This document shows positions 1-6,513 of a DNA stretch of 20,276 bases, piece after piece. Made by a program: the position numbers and the translations under genes. The notes beneath the pieces are model-generated. The model was not told the origin of the DNA, did not search any database, and was given only the letters and a program-made list of their open reading frames with translations. Source of the DNA: JBGSWL01 sp041752455 (GTDB lineage Bacteria > Pseudomonadota > Alphaproteobacteria > Rhizobiales > Rhizobiaceae); contig JBGSWL010000053.1 in the NCBI GenBank assembly GCA_041752455.1, forward strand, positions 1-20,276, read 5' to 3'. How positions within the stretch are numbered: the first letter of the stretch is position 1; every line of letters starts with the position of its first letter.

Positions 1-140
1 AAATGGTGATGCCGGGCGACAACGCGGAAATGAACGTCGAGCTGATCACGCCGATCGCCATGGAAGAGCGCCTGCGCTTTGCCATCCGTGAAGGCGGCCG
101 CACCGTCGGCGCCGGCATCGTCGCAAAGATCATCGAGTAA
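1..140 (+). CDS. tuf: Elongation factor Tu, C-terminal fragment
   Basis: This is the last 46 or so residues of EF-Tu, the GTPase that delivers aminoacyl-tRNA to the ribosome. The frame runs from the window edge to TAA at 138-140 and reads through the domain III end, with PGDNAEMNVELITPIAMEE, RFAIREGGRTVGAGIV and the terminal AKIIE, all family-typical. The 5' part lies outside the window. In many Alphaproteobacteria a tuf copy lies just before tRNA-Trp, secE and nusG, and the same order is kept here with extra genes inserted. The last 11 codons are also present in the tandem copy downstream. Confidence 0.95.
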   Translation, partial: MVMPGDNAEMNVELITPIAMEERLRFAIREGGRTVGAGIVAKIIE

Positions 141-146
141 TCGAAC

Positions 147-193
147 TGCTTGCCGCCGAAAAGTGGGAACCGGTTTTCGGGTAACGGCAAGCA
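147..193. repeat. Palindromic intergenic element, copy 1
   Basis: The outer arms TGCTTGCC (147-154) and GGCAAGCA (186-193) pair perfectly. Inside, CCGAAAA pairs with TTTTCGG around GTGGGAACCGG. Elements with a core like AAAGTGGGAACCGG are abundant in Hyphomicrobiales genomes, which supports the assignment of this half of the window. That family link is from memory, not from a search. Confidence 0.7.
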
Positions 194-239
194 CGTAAAA
201 AATCGACGGCCGAAAGCGCCGACGGCATTAAAATCTGCA

Positions 240-263
240 AAATGGCCGCGAGAGCGGCCATTT
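240..263 (+). terminator. tuf terminator hairpin, copy 1
   Basis: A 10-bp perfect stem AAATGGCCGC / GCGGCCATTT encloses a GAGA loop (250-253) and is followed by the weakly T-rich TTTCTGCT. It lies about 100 bases after the tuf stop. The T tract is short, so termination may be partial. Confidence 0.7.
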
Positions 264-310
264 CTGCTAGCGGCGCCGGCATCGTCGCAAAGATCATCGA
301 GTAATCGGGC

Positions 311-357
311 TGCTTGCCGCCGAAAAGTGGGAACCGGCTTTCGGGTAACGGCAAGCA
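311..357. repeat. Palindromic intergenic element, copy 2
   Basis: This is the duplicate of the palindrome at 147-193, with outer arms TGCTTGCC and GGCAAGCA kept intact. One T-to-C change in the inner arm (CCGGCTTTCGG) breaks one pair of the inner stem. Confidence 0.7.
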
Positions 358-403
358 CGTGAAGAACCGACTGCCGAAAGCGCCGACGGACTGAAAGACT
401 GCA

Positions 404-427
404 AAATGGCCGCGCGAGCGGCCATTT
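404..427 (+). terminator. tuf terminator hairpin, copy 2
   Basis: The same 10-bp stem as copy 1 encloses a GCGA loop (414-417). The stem is unchanged while the loop differs. The two terminators in series should insulate the inserted genes from the very strong tuf transcription. Bases 434-605 hold no other feature except the ribosome-binding site of the next gene. Confidence 0.7.
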
Positions 428-605
428 CTGCTTCCGGCGCCGACGCTGCAACAAACCGTAACGAACAAGGCGCCTCCTGGCACTTTGTTCACTTGTGCTT
501 CCGTTGCGGCACGAAACAGCCAAATCGCTCTTCACCAATGACGAAAAAGCCGTTGCCTACGATGGTTTCAGCAGGCATCAGCATCGTGGGGTCGGAGATG
601 CGATC

Positions 606-1598
606 ATGATCAGGCAAGATGGAAAGGACGTTTCCTTTGCGGCGGAGCTGCCGCCGGTTCTTCCGGTTTCTCTCGTTCTGGTCAGCGACTACGAAGATGG
701 CGCCAAAACGTGGAACGATGAGCGTAAGGCGGTTGCAGCCTATCTGAACGATCCGCATGGCATTCCTGCCGAAGTGGTGATTGTGGGAGCGCGCGCGGAT
801 ATCGAAGATGCCGAGCCTCCGTCCGAATGGAGCAATGCTCCCGTCCCTGTCCGTGTGGAGGCTGTCGATGAGACCGCTTCGGGACGGATGAAGAACTGTG
901 CCGTAGCGCTCAGCAACCACGAGATCGTTGCCGTGATCGAAACCGACTGCATCGGCGAGCAGGGTTGGCTCGCCATCATGATGCGGCGCATGCAGGAAGA
1001 CCCGCAGCTTGGGATGTTGTCGCCGCGCACGGCGTACCCGGCGCACCGAACCGACCGTGTTCAGCGTGTCATGACACTGCTCGACCGAGGTTATGTCGAA
1101 GTACCCGAAGCCGATGGCCGGATGATATTTCGCACCCCGATCAATGGCGGACTGGAGCGCCGGAGCCTGGCCTTGCAGTTTCCCTACCCGCACCACCCGT
1201 CGCCCTTTATCGCAAACCACTTGCGCGAAATGGACATTCACAAGGCAGGTGTCGCTGTCGGCCTCGAACCTTCAGCCGTCCTTCTTCATGCGTTTCACGG
1301 ATTTGGGTTCATTGCCGATTTGCGTCGCAACAAGGGTTTTCAGTTCTGGCACATGATGCGGCGCGAGAATCCCGACCGATGGGACCGGCTTGGCGGCGCC
1401 TCCCAGATCCGCAAGGTCGTCAGGCAGGCATGGAAATTGGAGCGCAATGTGATCCGTCGCCTCGGACCCAAGCGCCTGAAGCCACTCGACTGGCCGCTCG
1501 TTCCGGTCATGGTGCTGTTGGGCCTTTACCTCGCGGCACAAGGCGCAGCCGATGCGCGGGCAGGGGCAGGTCTGCCCCGTGGCTCAGGCTATCGCTGA
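606..1598 (+). CDS. GT2-like glycosyltransferase, putative
   Basis: This 330-residue protein resembles family 2 (GT-A) glycosyltransferases, which move a sugar from a nucleotide-sugar donor. An N-terminal VSLVLVSDYEDG strand is followed by EVVIVGAR, then IVAVIETD (acidic ETD at about 112-114, in the place of the metal-binding DXD), and later LHAFHGFGFIADLRRNKGFQFW. A hydrophobic segment near residues 294-312 (PLVPVMVLLGLYLAAQG) may anchor it to the membrane. The ATG at 606 is chosen because GGAG at 594-597 lies 8 bases upstream. An upstream GTG at 495 would add 37 residues without family character. It sits between tuf and tRNA-Trp, an unusual place, and may belong with the P450 cassette beyond the tRNA. 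Donor and acceptor cannot be inferred. Confidence 0.65.
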   Translation: MIRQDGKDVSFAAELPPVLPVSLVLVSDYEDGAKTWNDERKAVAAYLNDPHGIPAEVVIVGARADIEDAEPPSEWSNAPVPVRVEAVDETASGRMKNCAVALSNHEIVAVIETDCIGEQGWLAIMMRRMQEDPQLGMLSPRTAYPAHRTDRVQRVMTLLDRGYVEVPEADGRMIFRTPINGGLERRSLALQFPYPHHPSPFIANHLREMDIHKAGVAVGLEPSAVLLHAFHGFGFIADLRRNKGFQFWHMMRRENPDRWDRLGGASQIRKVVRQAWKLERNVIRRLGPKRLKPLDWPLVPVMVLLGLYLAAQGAADARAGAGLPRGSGYR

Positions 1599-1691
1599 AG
1601 CGTCTCAGCACGAAATTGTGCTTGCACCGGCGTCGGCTGGCAATTATCAGACCGGATGTCGCAGCCGCCATGAATTGGCTGGTGGCACTGT

Positions 1692-1767
1692 AGGGGTGTA
1701 GCTCAGTTGGTAGAGCGTCGGTCTCCAAAACCGAAGGTCCACGGTTCGAGCCCGTGCGCCCCTGCCA
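1692..1767 (+). tRNA. trnW: tRNA-Trp (anticodon CCA)
   Basis: The 76-base cloverleaf has a 7-bp acceptor stem (AGGGGTG with CGCCCCT), D arm with GCTCAGTTGGTAGAGC, anticodon stem TCGGT/ACCGA with loop CTCCAAA and anticodon CCA at 1725-1727, T arm with GGTTCGAGCC, discriminator G and an encoded CCA end. tRNA-Trp between tuf and secE is the standard arrangement in many Proteobacteria. Bases 1599-1691 before it show no other feature. Confidence 0.97.
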
Positions 1768-1792
1768 CCCCGGATTTGACGCTTTCGCAAAT

Positions 1793-1820
1793 TTGACCTT
1801 TGGCTTACCTTGGGTTAGGC
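1793..1820 (+). promoter_or_regulatory. Possible promoter for the P450 cassette
   Basis: TTGACC (1793-1798) is followed after 16 bases by TTAGGC (1815-1820), a good -35 but poor -10 box. A second TTGAC lies at 1776. A small hairpin CGACG-CTAA-CGTCG follows at about 1820. The position between tRNA-Trp and the first cassette gene fits a promoter, but the evidence is weak. Confidence 0.25.
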
Positions 1821-1851
1821 GACGCTAACGTCGATTTCCGGGGCATCCGCA

Positions 1852-2835
1852 ATGAGTTCAGCCTTGAAGAGCGTTGCTGCGCCGACCGGGCCAATTGCCG
1901 ATCCTTCAGGTCGCATGATCGCTTGTCAGATTGAAAATGCGACCGTCGTCCTGCGCGATGACGCTTATGCCGTGGTGGACATGGCAGCCCATTACCGCGA
2001 AATCGAACGCGCCACCGGTCTGGACATGTCCCGGGCCATCACCTTTATCGAACGCATCCCGCTCTTTCTGCGCGGCGAAGCACACAAGAATGCGCGCCGT
2101 CGACTTGCAGGTCTGCTGTCGGCTGCGCGCCCGCAGATGGTTGCAAAGCGGGAACCGCATCTCGCCCGCTTGCAGCAACGCCTTGGTGACCCTGACGGCA
2201 CATTCGATCTTGTCGCTGATGTCTTGGTCCCGATGTATGCGGACATGTCGACCGCATTCCTGCCGGAAGCGGACCACCTTGGCACCGAAATCGTCGAGTT
2301 CACGCGGCTGTTTGATCCCGTCACCGGCCTTGCCCGCCGCAAGCGCATGAACGATGCCATTGGACGCGTGGTCGCAGCTTCTCCAGCGCCTGCAGGCGAT
2401 ACGCTTGATGCGCTGGCACTGACCGTCCTCGGACATGACCCGTTCATCGCTTCGCTCGGGCTGACCGTTGCCGGCGTCATCGGTGGCGAGGAACCATTGC
2501 GGCGGCTCTGCGACATGAATTGGCCGACTGAAATTGCCGAAACCGGATTGCCGGCGACGGAACGCGATGCCTTGCGCGATACCACGCTCGGCACGACCCC
2601 CATTGCTGCGGGAACCCGCGTTCGCGTCGATCTCGATGCACTAGGGCCGGACAGCTATTTCGGGATCGGCGCCCACCTTTGCATCGGACGGGCCCTTTCG
2701 CGCGAAAGCTGGACCGCGCTGGCGTCTGTTTTCGCTGGCAGCACATCGAAAGCGTCGCTGGAGCGTGTGACAATCCGGGAACCGGACCGCATCTTCCGCT
2801 ACCCGGAGACGATCCGGATCACTCTCCATGGATGA
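1852..2835 (+). CDS. Compact cytochrome P450
   Basis: This is a heme-thiolate monooxygenase-like protein. The heme loop is clear at residues 270-281 (FGIGAHLCIGRA), with Cys277 as the axial ligand. A C-helix HKNARRR (78-84) matches the heme-propionate-binding H...R pattern, E214-P-L-R217 fits the K-helix ExxR, and IAAGTRVRV (251-259) is the usual strand before the meander. At 327 residues it is well below the usual 400 or so, mainly because the stretch between IAAGT and the heme loop is shortened. The I-helix reads LGHDPFIASL, so the usual oxygen-activating Thr pair after the acidic residue is missing. Its stop overlaps the start of an acyl-carrier-like frame (ATGGATGA), which suggests coupled translation and a carrier-bound substrate. 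Upstream Shine-Dalgarno is weak. Confidence 0.75.
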   Translation: MSSALKSVAAPTGPIADPSGRMIACQIENATVVLRDDAYAVVDMAAHYREIERATGLDMSRAITFIERIPLFLRGEAHKNARRRLAGLLSAARPQMVAKREPHLARLQQRLGDPDGTFDLVADVLVPMYADMSTAFLPEADHLGTEIVEFTRLFDPVTGLARRKRMNDAIGRVVAASPAPAGDTLDALALTVLGHDPFIASLGLTVAGVIGGEEPLRRLCDMNWPTEIAETGLPATERDALRDTTLGTTPIAAGTRVRVDLDALGPDSYFGIGAHLCIGRALSRESWTALASVFAGSTSKASLERVTIREPDRIFRYPETIRITLHG

Positions 2836-3085
2836 GACGGACCAGCTGATCGAACAATGCTTCCTGCGCCATGCCGGACGGATCTTTGATTAATCGGGCA
2901 CATCGGTGACTGGCGAGCGCCTGCTGACCATGCCGATGGACCAACTGGGCGTGACCTCGCTGGCCTTGCTCGAAACGATCATGTCGATCGAGGAAAAGAC
3001 CGGTGCCATGTTTCCCGATATCGACGTCGACACGCTGACCTGCCTGCGCGATCTGCGCGGTCATTTTCCGCGCCTTAGGGCATGA
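2828..3085 (+). pseudogene. Acyl carrier protein-like gene interrupted by one in-frame TAA
   Basis: One frame of 85 codons runs from ATG at 2828 (overlapping the P450 stop) to TGA at 3083-3085 (overlapping the next start). Its second half reads like a carrier protein: MDQLGVTSLALLETIMSIEE followed by FPDIDVDTL, with Ser44 in GVTSL where acyl carriers have GxDSL for phosphopantetheine. The Asp before the Ser is replaced by Thr. Codon 22 is TAA (2891-2893), in the expected loop after helix I. Restart at GTG 2906 would give only 59 residues without helix I. So the gene is a recent pseudogene, a sequencing error, or an odd truncated carrier. The double overlap with both neighbours argues that the full frame was once translated. 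Confidence 0.6.
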
Positions 3086-3924
3086 ATCCGCTCAAGCGGA
3101 TCATCCGCAATCGCATCGACTTGTCGCGGCGCGAGAGCCTGCTGACACCGGTCGAATGGCGCGAGTTGCTGCGCACTGACCCGCTTGCATCAACCTTCGC
3201 GCTTTCCGGCGACGTGCTTCAGCTTGGTCTGCTTGCCAACTATACGCGGGAAGGGAGAGGCAACGACTTCATCCTTTTTCGCAGGGAACAGCAGGAAGGC
3301 ACGCTGCTGGTCTGTTTTTCCGATCTGTATCGCTCGTTTTTCTATCCGGTGCCGGCGTTTCTCCAATTGGTTGCGCCGACCGGCTTTGACGTCCTTGTGT
3401 TGCATGACAGCCAGCGTGATTGGCATCTGGATGGTATAGCCGGTCTCTCGACCGATCTGGAAGGAACCCTCCGCGTTGTGCAGACCCTCGCTGCAGAGCG
3501 CGGCTACCGGCGCATTGTCTGCTTTGGCTCAAGCATGGGCGGCCATCCTGCCATCCGTGCCGGTGCCCGCCTCGGCGCTGCCCACACGGTTTCGGTTGGC
3601 GGCACGCCGGTCAACCCGCTTCACTATCATGTCCGTACCGGCAAGTTTTCGCCGGCCTTTGACCATCTGTGCGCTTGCAGGGCGCCAAATGCCGCTCCGC
3701 CACATCTCTATTTCTGCAAGACGGCATTTCTTGACCTGCGATTTGCCGAGCAGACGAGAGCGCTGTGGCCGGGCACGTTGATCACGCCCGTTCCGTCGAG
3801 AAAACATGACATCTTTGCCTCGTTGCCAGGACGCAATGCGCAGCAGAATCTGCTGCTCGCGATGCTCACCGCGCCGGAAACAGTTGACATCGGGCACGGG
3901 CTGGGTGGACAGTCCGGCGACTAG
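3082..3924 (+). CDS. Alpha/beta-hydrolase fold protein, putative esterase or thioesterase
   Basis: The 280-residue protein has an alpha/beta-hydrolase nucleophile elbow CFGSSMGGH (147-155), with Ser151 in GxSxG. A preceding strand GFDVLVLHDSQRDW and a late His242 in SRKHDIF could supply the rest of the triad, with Asp218 (AFLDLRF) as a candidate acid. No signal peptide or membrane segment is seen. It starts with ATGA overlapping the stop of the carrier-like frame, so it is the third gene of a coupled P450-ACP-hydrolase cassette. In that setting, release or editing of a carrier-bound acyl group is a reasonable guess, but no substrate can be named. Confidence 0.65.
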   Translation: MNPLKRIIRNRIDLSRRESLLTPVEWRELLRTDPLASTFALSGDVLQLGLLANYTREGRGNDFILFRREQQEGTLLVCFSDLYRSFFYPVPAFLQLVAPTGFDVLVLHDSQRDWHLDGIAGLSTDLEGTLRVVQTLAAERGYRRIVCFGSSMGGHPAIRAGARLGAAHTVSVGGTPVNPLHYHVRTGKFSPAFDHLCACRAPNAAPPHLYFCKTAFLDLRFAEQTRALWPGTLITPVPSRKHDIFASLPGRNAQQNLLLAMLTAPETVDIGHGLGGQSGD

Positions 3925-3961
3925 TTGCTTGGCCGTACGGGAAGATTTTCTCGTCCGCCCC

Positions 3962-3990
3962 TTGATCCTGCCGTGAATCACGGCTAGATG
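3962..3990 (+). promoter_or_regulatory. Possible promoter upstream of secE
   Basis: TTGATC (3962-3967) and TAGATG (3985-3990) are 17 bases apart. A small hairpin CCGTG-AAT-CACGG (3971-3983) lies between them. The 217-base gap 3925-4141 holds nothing else recognisable. The secE-nusG unit needs a promoter after the accessory cassette, but this call rests on weak boxes. Confidence 0.3.
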
Positions 3991-4141
3991 ATCGCTTGCG
4001 TCGGAATTGCCCTTTACGGGTGGGGCACGCATTCACCAAAACGGCAGGTCAAGGCAGCCTCGCGTTTTACTTTACGCGCTGCAGCTAACTTGCGGGACTA
4101 GAAAGGAATGCCGCGTCCTCCGGGATGCGAGCAAAGCGAAC

Positions 4142-4336
4142 ATGGCACGCACGAACCCGTTCACCTTTATCCAGCAGGTCAGGTCCGAAGCAGCCAAGGT
4201 TGTTTGGCCATCACGGCGCGAAACCATGATTTCCACAATCATGGTGCTCGTCATGGTGGTGATTGCGTCTGCATTCTTTTTCACGGTGGATCAGATTTAC
4301 TCGTTGGTCTTTGACCTCGTATTCGGCGCCCGCTGA
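4142..4336 (+). CDS. secE: Preprotein translocase subunit SecE
   Basis: SecE is the small clamp subunit of the SecYEG channel in the inner membrane. The 64-residue protein has the short single-span form typical of Alphaproteobacteria. The N-terminal amphipathic part FIQQVRSEAAKVVWPSRRE carries the conserved K-V-x-WPS motif and is followed by a single membrane segment ISTIMVLVMVVIASAFFF (about 30-47). ATG at 4142 is chosen because the family begins there; an upstream in-frame extension to 4007 has no SecE character. nusG follows after 30 bases, the usual pair. Confidence 0.95.
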   Translation: MARTNPFTFIQQVRSEAAKVVWPSRRETMISTIMVLVMVVIASAFFFTVDQIYSLVFDLVFGAR

Positions 4337-4366
4337 CGGGATTTTATCAGAATGGAAGCCCAGCAC

Positions 4367-4897
4367 ATGACGGCGCGGTGGTACATTGTTCACGCCTATT
4401 CCAACTTCGAAAAGAAGGTGGCTGAAGCGATCGAGGAAAACGCCAAGACCAAAGGGCTCTGGGATCGTTTCGAGCAGGTGCTCGTACCGACCGAAAAGGT
4501 CATCGAGATCCGCAAGGGGCGCAAGGTCGATGCCGAGCGCAAGTTCTTCCCCGGTTATGTGATGGTTCGCGCGGAACTGACCGACGACGTCTATCACCTG
4601 ATCAAGAACACGCCGAAAGTCACCGGCTTCCTCGGTTCCGACAAGCGCCCGGTCCCGATTTCGGACCGTGAAGCCGATGCCATCATCGGCCAGATCCAGG
4701 AAGGCGTCGAACGGCCGAAGCCCAGCGTTTCCTTCGAGATCGGCGAAACGGTCAGGGTCACGGAAGGCTCGTTCGCATCGTTCAACGGTGTGGTGCAGGA
4801 AGTCGACGAAGAGCGCTCGCGCCTCAAGGTGGAAGTTTCGATCTTCGGGCGTGCAACGCCCGTCGATCTTGAATTCGGAATGGTCGAAAAGGGCTGA
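4367..4897 (+). CDS. nusG: Transcription termination/antitermination factor NusG
   Basis: NusG binds RNA polymerase and couples it to Rho or to the ribosome through S10. The 176-residue protein has the NGN domain first (RWYIVHAYSNFEKKVAEAIE, then RKFFPGYVMVRAEL and NTPKVTGFLG), then the C-terminal KOW domain with EIGETVRVTEGSFASFNGVV. Length and sequence are standard for Alphaproteobacteria. ATG 4367 is preferred over ATG 4352: GGAAG at 4354-4358 is 8 bases upstream of 4367, and homologues begin MTARWYIVHAYSN. Confidence 0.96.
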   Translation: MTARWYIVHAYSNFEKKVAEAIEENAKTKGLWDRFEQVLVPTEKVIEIRKGRKVDAERKFFPGYVMVRAELTDDVYHLIKNTPKVTGFLGSDKRPVPISDREADAIIGQIQEGVERPKPSVSFEIGETVRVTEGSFASFNGVVQEVDEERSRLKVEVSIFGRATPVDLEFGMVEKG

Positions 4898-5020
4898 TCC
4901 GGAAACCGGCTTGCCGGTAAAACCGGCGGGAGATGTCGGGACATGCTGGCCGCATGTCCGGTCGTACCGCCAACGTCCAATCGCCGGCATTGCCGGTCTG
5001 TTTAAAGTGAGACGAACGAC
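4898..5020 (+). promoter_or_regulatory. rplK leader with mutually exclusive hairpins (candidate L1 feedback site)
   Basis: ACCGGC (4905-4910) and ACCGGC (4922-4927) can each pair with GCCGGT (4913-4918), so only one of the two hairpins can form at a time. Then an 8-bp stem GGACATGC/GCATGTCC (4939-4959) follows, then CCGGC-ATT-GCCGG (4984-4996) and TCTGTTT, which resembles a weak terminator. In other bacteria the rplKA mRNA is repressed by L1 binding its leader. That role here is inferred from position and structure. Confidence 0.45.
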
Positions 5021-5449
5021 ATGGCCAAGAAAGTAATGGGGCAGCTCAAGCTGCAGGTGAAGGCAGGGTCTGCCACCCCGTCACCACCAATCGGGCCGGC
5101 GCTGGGTCAGCGCGGCATCAACATCATGGAGTTCTGCAAGGCGTTCAACGCTGCGACGGGCGAAATGGAAAAGGGCATGCCTGTGCCGGTGATCATCACC
5201 TACTTCCAGGACAAGTCCTTCACCTTCAAGATGAAGACGCCGCCTGCGTCGTTCCTTCTGAAGGCTGCCGCCAACGTCAAGTCCGGGTCGAAGACCCCTG
5301 GCAAGACGATTGCCGGCTCGGTGACGCGCGACAAGGTTCGCGAGATCGCCGAGTTCAAGATGAAGGACCTGAATGCTGCCGATATCGAAGCGGCAATGCG
5401 GATGATTGAAGGCTCGGCGCGCGCCATGGGCCTGAAGGTGGAAGGCTGA
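5021..5449 (+). CDS. rplK: Ribosomal protein L11
   Basis: L11 binds the GTPase-associated region of 23S rRNA at the stalk base. The 142 residues match the family over the full length: N-terminal domain KLQVKAGSATPSPPIGPALG with the proline-rich hinge helix region, then GINIMEFCKAFN, and the C-terminal rRNA-binding domain with FTFKMKTPPASFLLKAA and GSVTRDKVREIAEFKMKDLN. It is followed by rplA after 4 bases, as in the classic L11 operon. No strong Shine-Dalgarno is visible, only GTGAGACG. Confidence 0.97.
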   Translation: MAKKVMGQLKLQVKAGSATPSPPIGPALGQRGINIMEFCKAFNAATGEMEKGMPVPVIITYFQDKSFTFKMKTPPASFLLKAAANVKSGSKTPGKTIAGSVTRDKVREIAEFKMKDLNAADIEAAMRMIEGSARAMGLKVEG

Positions 5450-5453
5450 CACG

Positions 5454-6161
5454 ATGGCAAAGATTGCAAAACGTATTCGCGCCGTTCGTGAAGGCGTCGA
5501 TCGCAACCACCTTTACGGTCTCGACGAAGCCATCGCCATGGTCAAGGAACGGGCAACCGCCAAGTTCGACGAGACTATCGAAGTTGCGCTGAATCTCGGC
5601 GTTGATCCGCGCCACGCTGACCAGATGGTCCGCGGCGTCGTCAACCTGCCGAACGGAACCGGTCGTACGGTTCGCGTGGCGGTGTTCGCCCGTGGCGACA
5701 AGGCTGATGAAGCCCGCGCAGCCGGTGCCGACATCGTTGGCGCCGAAGATCTCGTTGAAATCGTCCAGGGTGGCCAGATCGACTTCGACCGTTGCATCGC
5801 AACGCCGGACATGATGCCGCTCGTCGGTCGCCTCGGCAAGGTTCTCGGCCCGCGCGGTATGATGCCGAACCCGAAGGTCGGCACGGTCACACCGGATATT
5901 GCAGGTGCCGTCAAGGCTTCCAAGGGCGGTGCTGTCGAGTTCCGCGTCGAGAAGGCCGGCATCATTCATGCGGGCGTTGGCAAGGCGTCGTTCGACTCTG
6001 CTGCCATCGCTGAAAACATTCGCGCGCTGACCGAGGCGGTCACCCGTGCAAAGCCGACAGGCGCCAAGGGCACCTATCTTAAGCGCGTTGCGCTGTCATC
6101 GACGATGGGCGCTGGCGTCCGTGTCGATCCGGCAACCGTGTCGGGTTCGTCGGCAAACTGA
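5454..6161 (+). CDS. rplA: Ribosomal protein L1
   Basis: L1 forms the mobile L1 stalk on the large subunit and represses its own operon by binding mRNA. The 235-residue protein is full length. Landmarks are MAKIAKRIRAVREGVD, LGVDPRHADQMVRGVVNLPN, then the family signature region GKVLGPRGMMPNPKVGTVT and KGGAVEFRVEKAGIIHAGVG. The ATG lies 4 bases after the rplK stop and the purine-rich end of rplK (GGAAGG) serves as ribosome-binding site. Confidence 0.97.
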   Translation: MAKIAKRIRAVREGVDRNHLYGLDEAIAMVKERATAKFDETIEVALNLGVDPRHADQMVRGVVNLPNGTGRTVRVAVFARGDKADEARAAGADIVGAEDLVEIVQGGQIDFDRCIATPDMMPLVGRLGKVLGPRGMMPNPKVGTVTPDIAGAVKASKGGAVEFRVEKAGIIHAGVGKASFDSAAIAENIRALTEAVTRAKPTGAKGTYLKRVALSSTMGAGVRVDPATVSGSSAN

Positions 6162-6513
6162 TTTTACGACTGGCAGCCTGATGGCGCTGGTTGTGTAACG
6201 CAATTTTTCTGCCCCGGTTCGCCGGTGCGGAAGAACGGCCGGGCCAAAAGCCCGGTCTCCTGTCCGAGATTGCAGGTGGGTCGCCTTAATCAATGAGGCC
6301 TGCATGAGACGGGTGAGAAGCTTTTCGGTCGCACAACCTGCGATCCGTGAAGGTTTGAACCGTACTGCCTTGTGCCGCTAGGGCCGGTTTTCCGGCTCGG
6401 TGCGAGGGGACAGGATCCTCGAGCGTCGTGACGCCGGGTCCTCTCGGCATCGCGGCAAAAGGCAACCGCACCGCTATCCGGCAACGGGGCGCGGTGCAAA
6501 TCGGAGAGACGAA
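6162..6513 (+). promoter_or_regulatory. rplJ leader: structured 352-base spacer (candidate L10-L12 feedback site)
   Basis: No gene is seen in this spacer. It contains an 8-bp stem GGCCGGGC/GCCCGGTC with CAAAA loop (6237-6257) after a T-rich stretch, CCGG-TTCG-CCGG (6214-6225), and a long imperfect hairpin at about 6400-6446 with an inner GCGT-CGTG-ACGC. Long structured leaders before rplJ that bind the L10(L12)4 complex are well known. Here the role is inferred from position. Whether a separate rplJ promoter lies inside cannot be decided by eye. Confidence 0.5.

Larger units (their letters stand above)
107..432 (+). repeat. Tandem duplication of the tuf tail, 3' UTR and terminator (2 copies, 164-bp period)
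   Basis: Bases 107-268 recur at 271-432 with a constant offset of 164 and a modest number of substitutions. Each copy holds the last EF-Tu codons (GAGIVAKIIE plus stop), a long palindrome and a hairpin terminator. The 8-mer CGGCGCCG occurs at 107, 271 and 435, exactly 164 bp apart, so slippage or unequal recombination between such short repeats is a plausible origin. Copy 2 has no start codon and is a dead tuf remnant. Confidence 0.9.

Noticed and set aside
489..1241. Minus-strand frame opposite the glycosyltransferase
   Set aside because: The plus-strand frame has GT2-like motifs and a ribosome-binding site; the minus frame has neither, although its last residues look protein-like.
1692..1767. 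tRNA-Trp as an integration site of a genomic island
   Set aside because: No integrase and no duplicated tRNA 3' end were found on either side, so the flanking cassette cannot be called an island on this evidence.
2891..2893. Recoding (selenocysteine or pyrrolysine) at the in-frame stop of the ACP-like frame
   Set aside because: The codon is TAA; known recoding uses TGA or TAG, and no recoding structure is visible.
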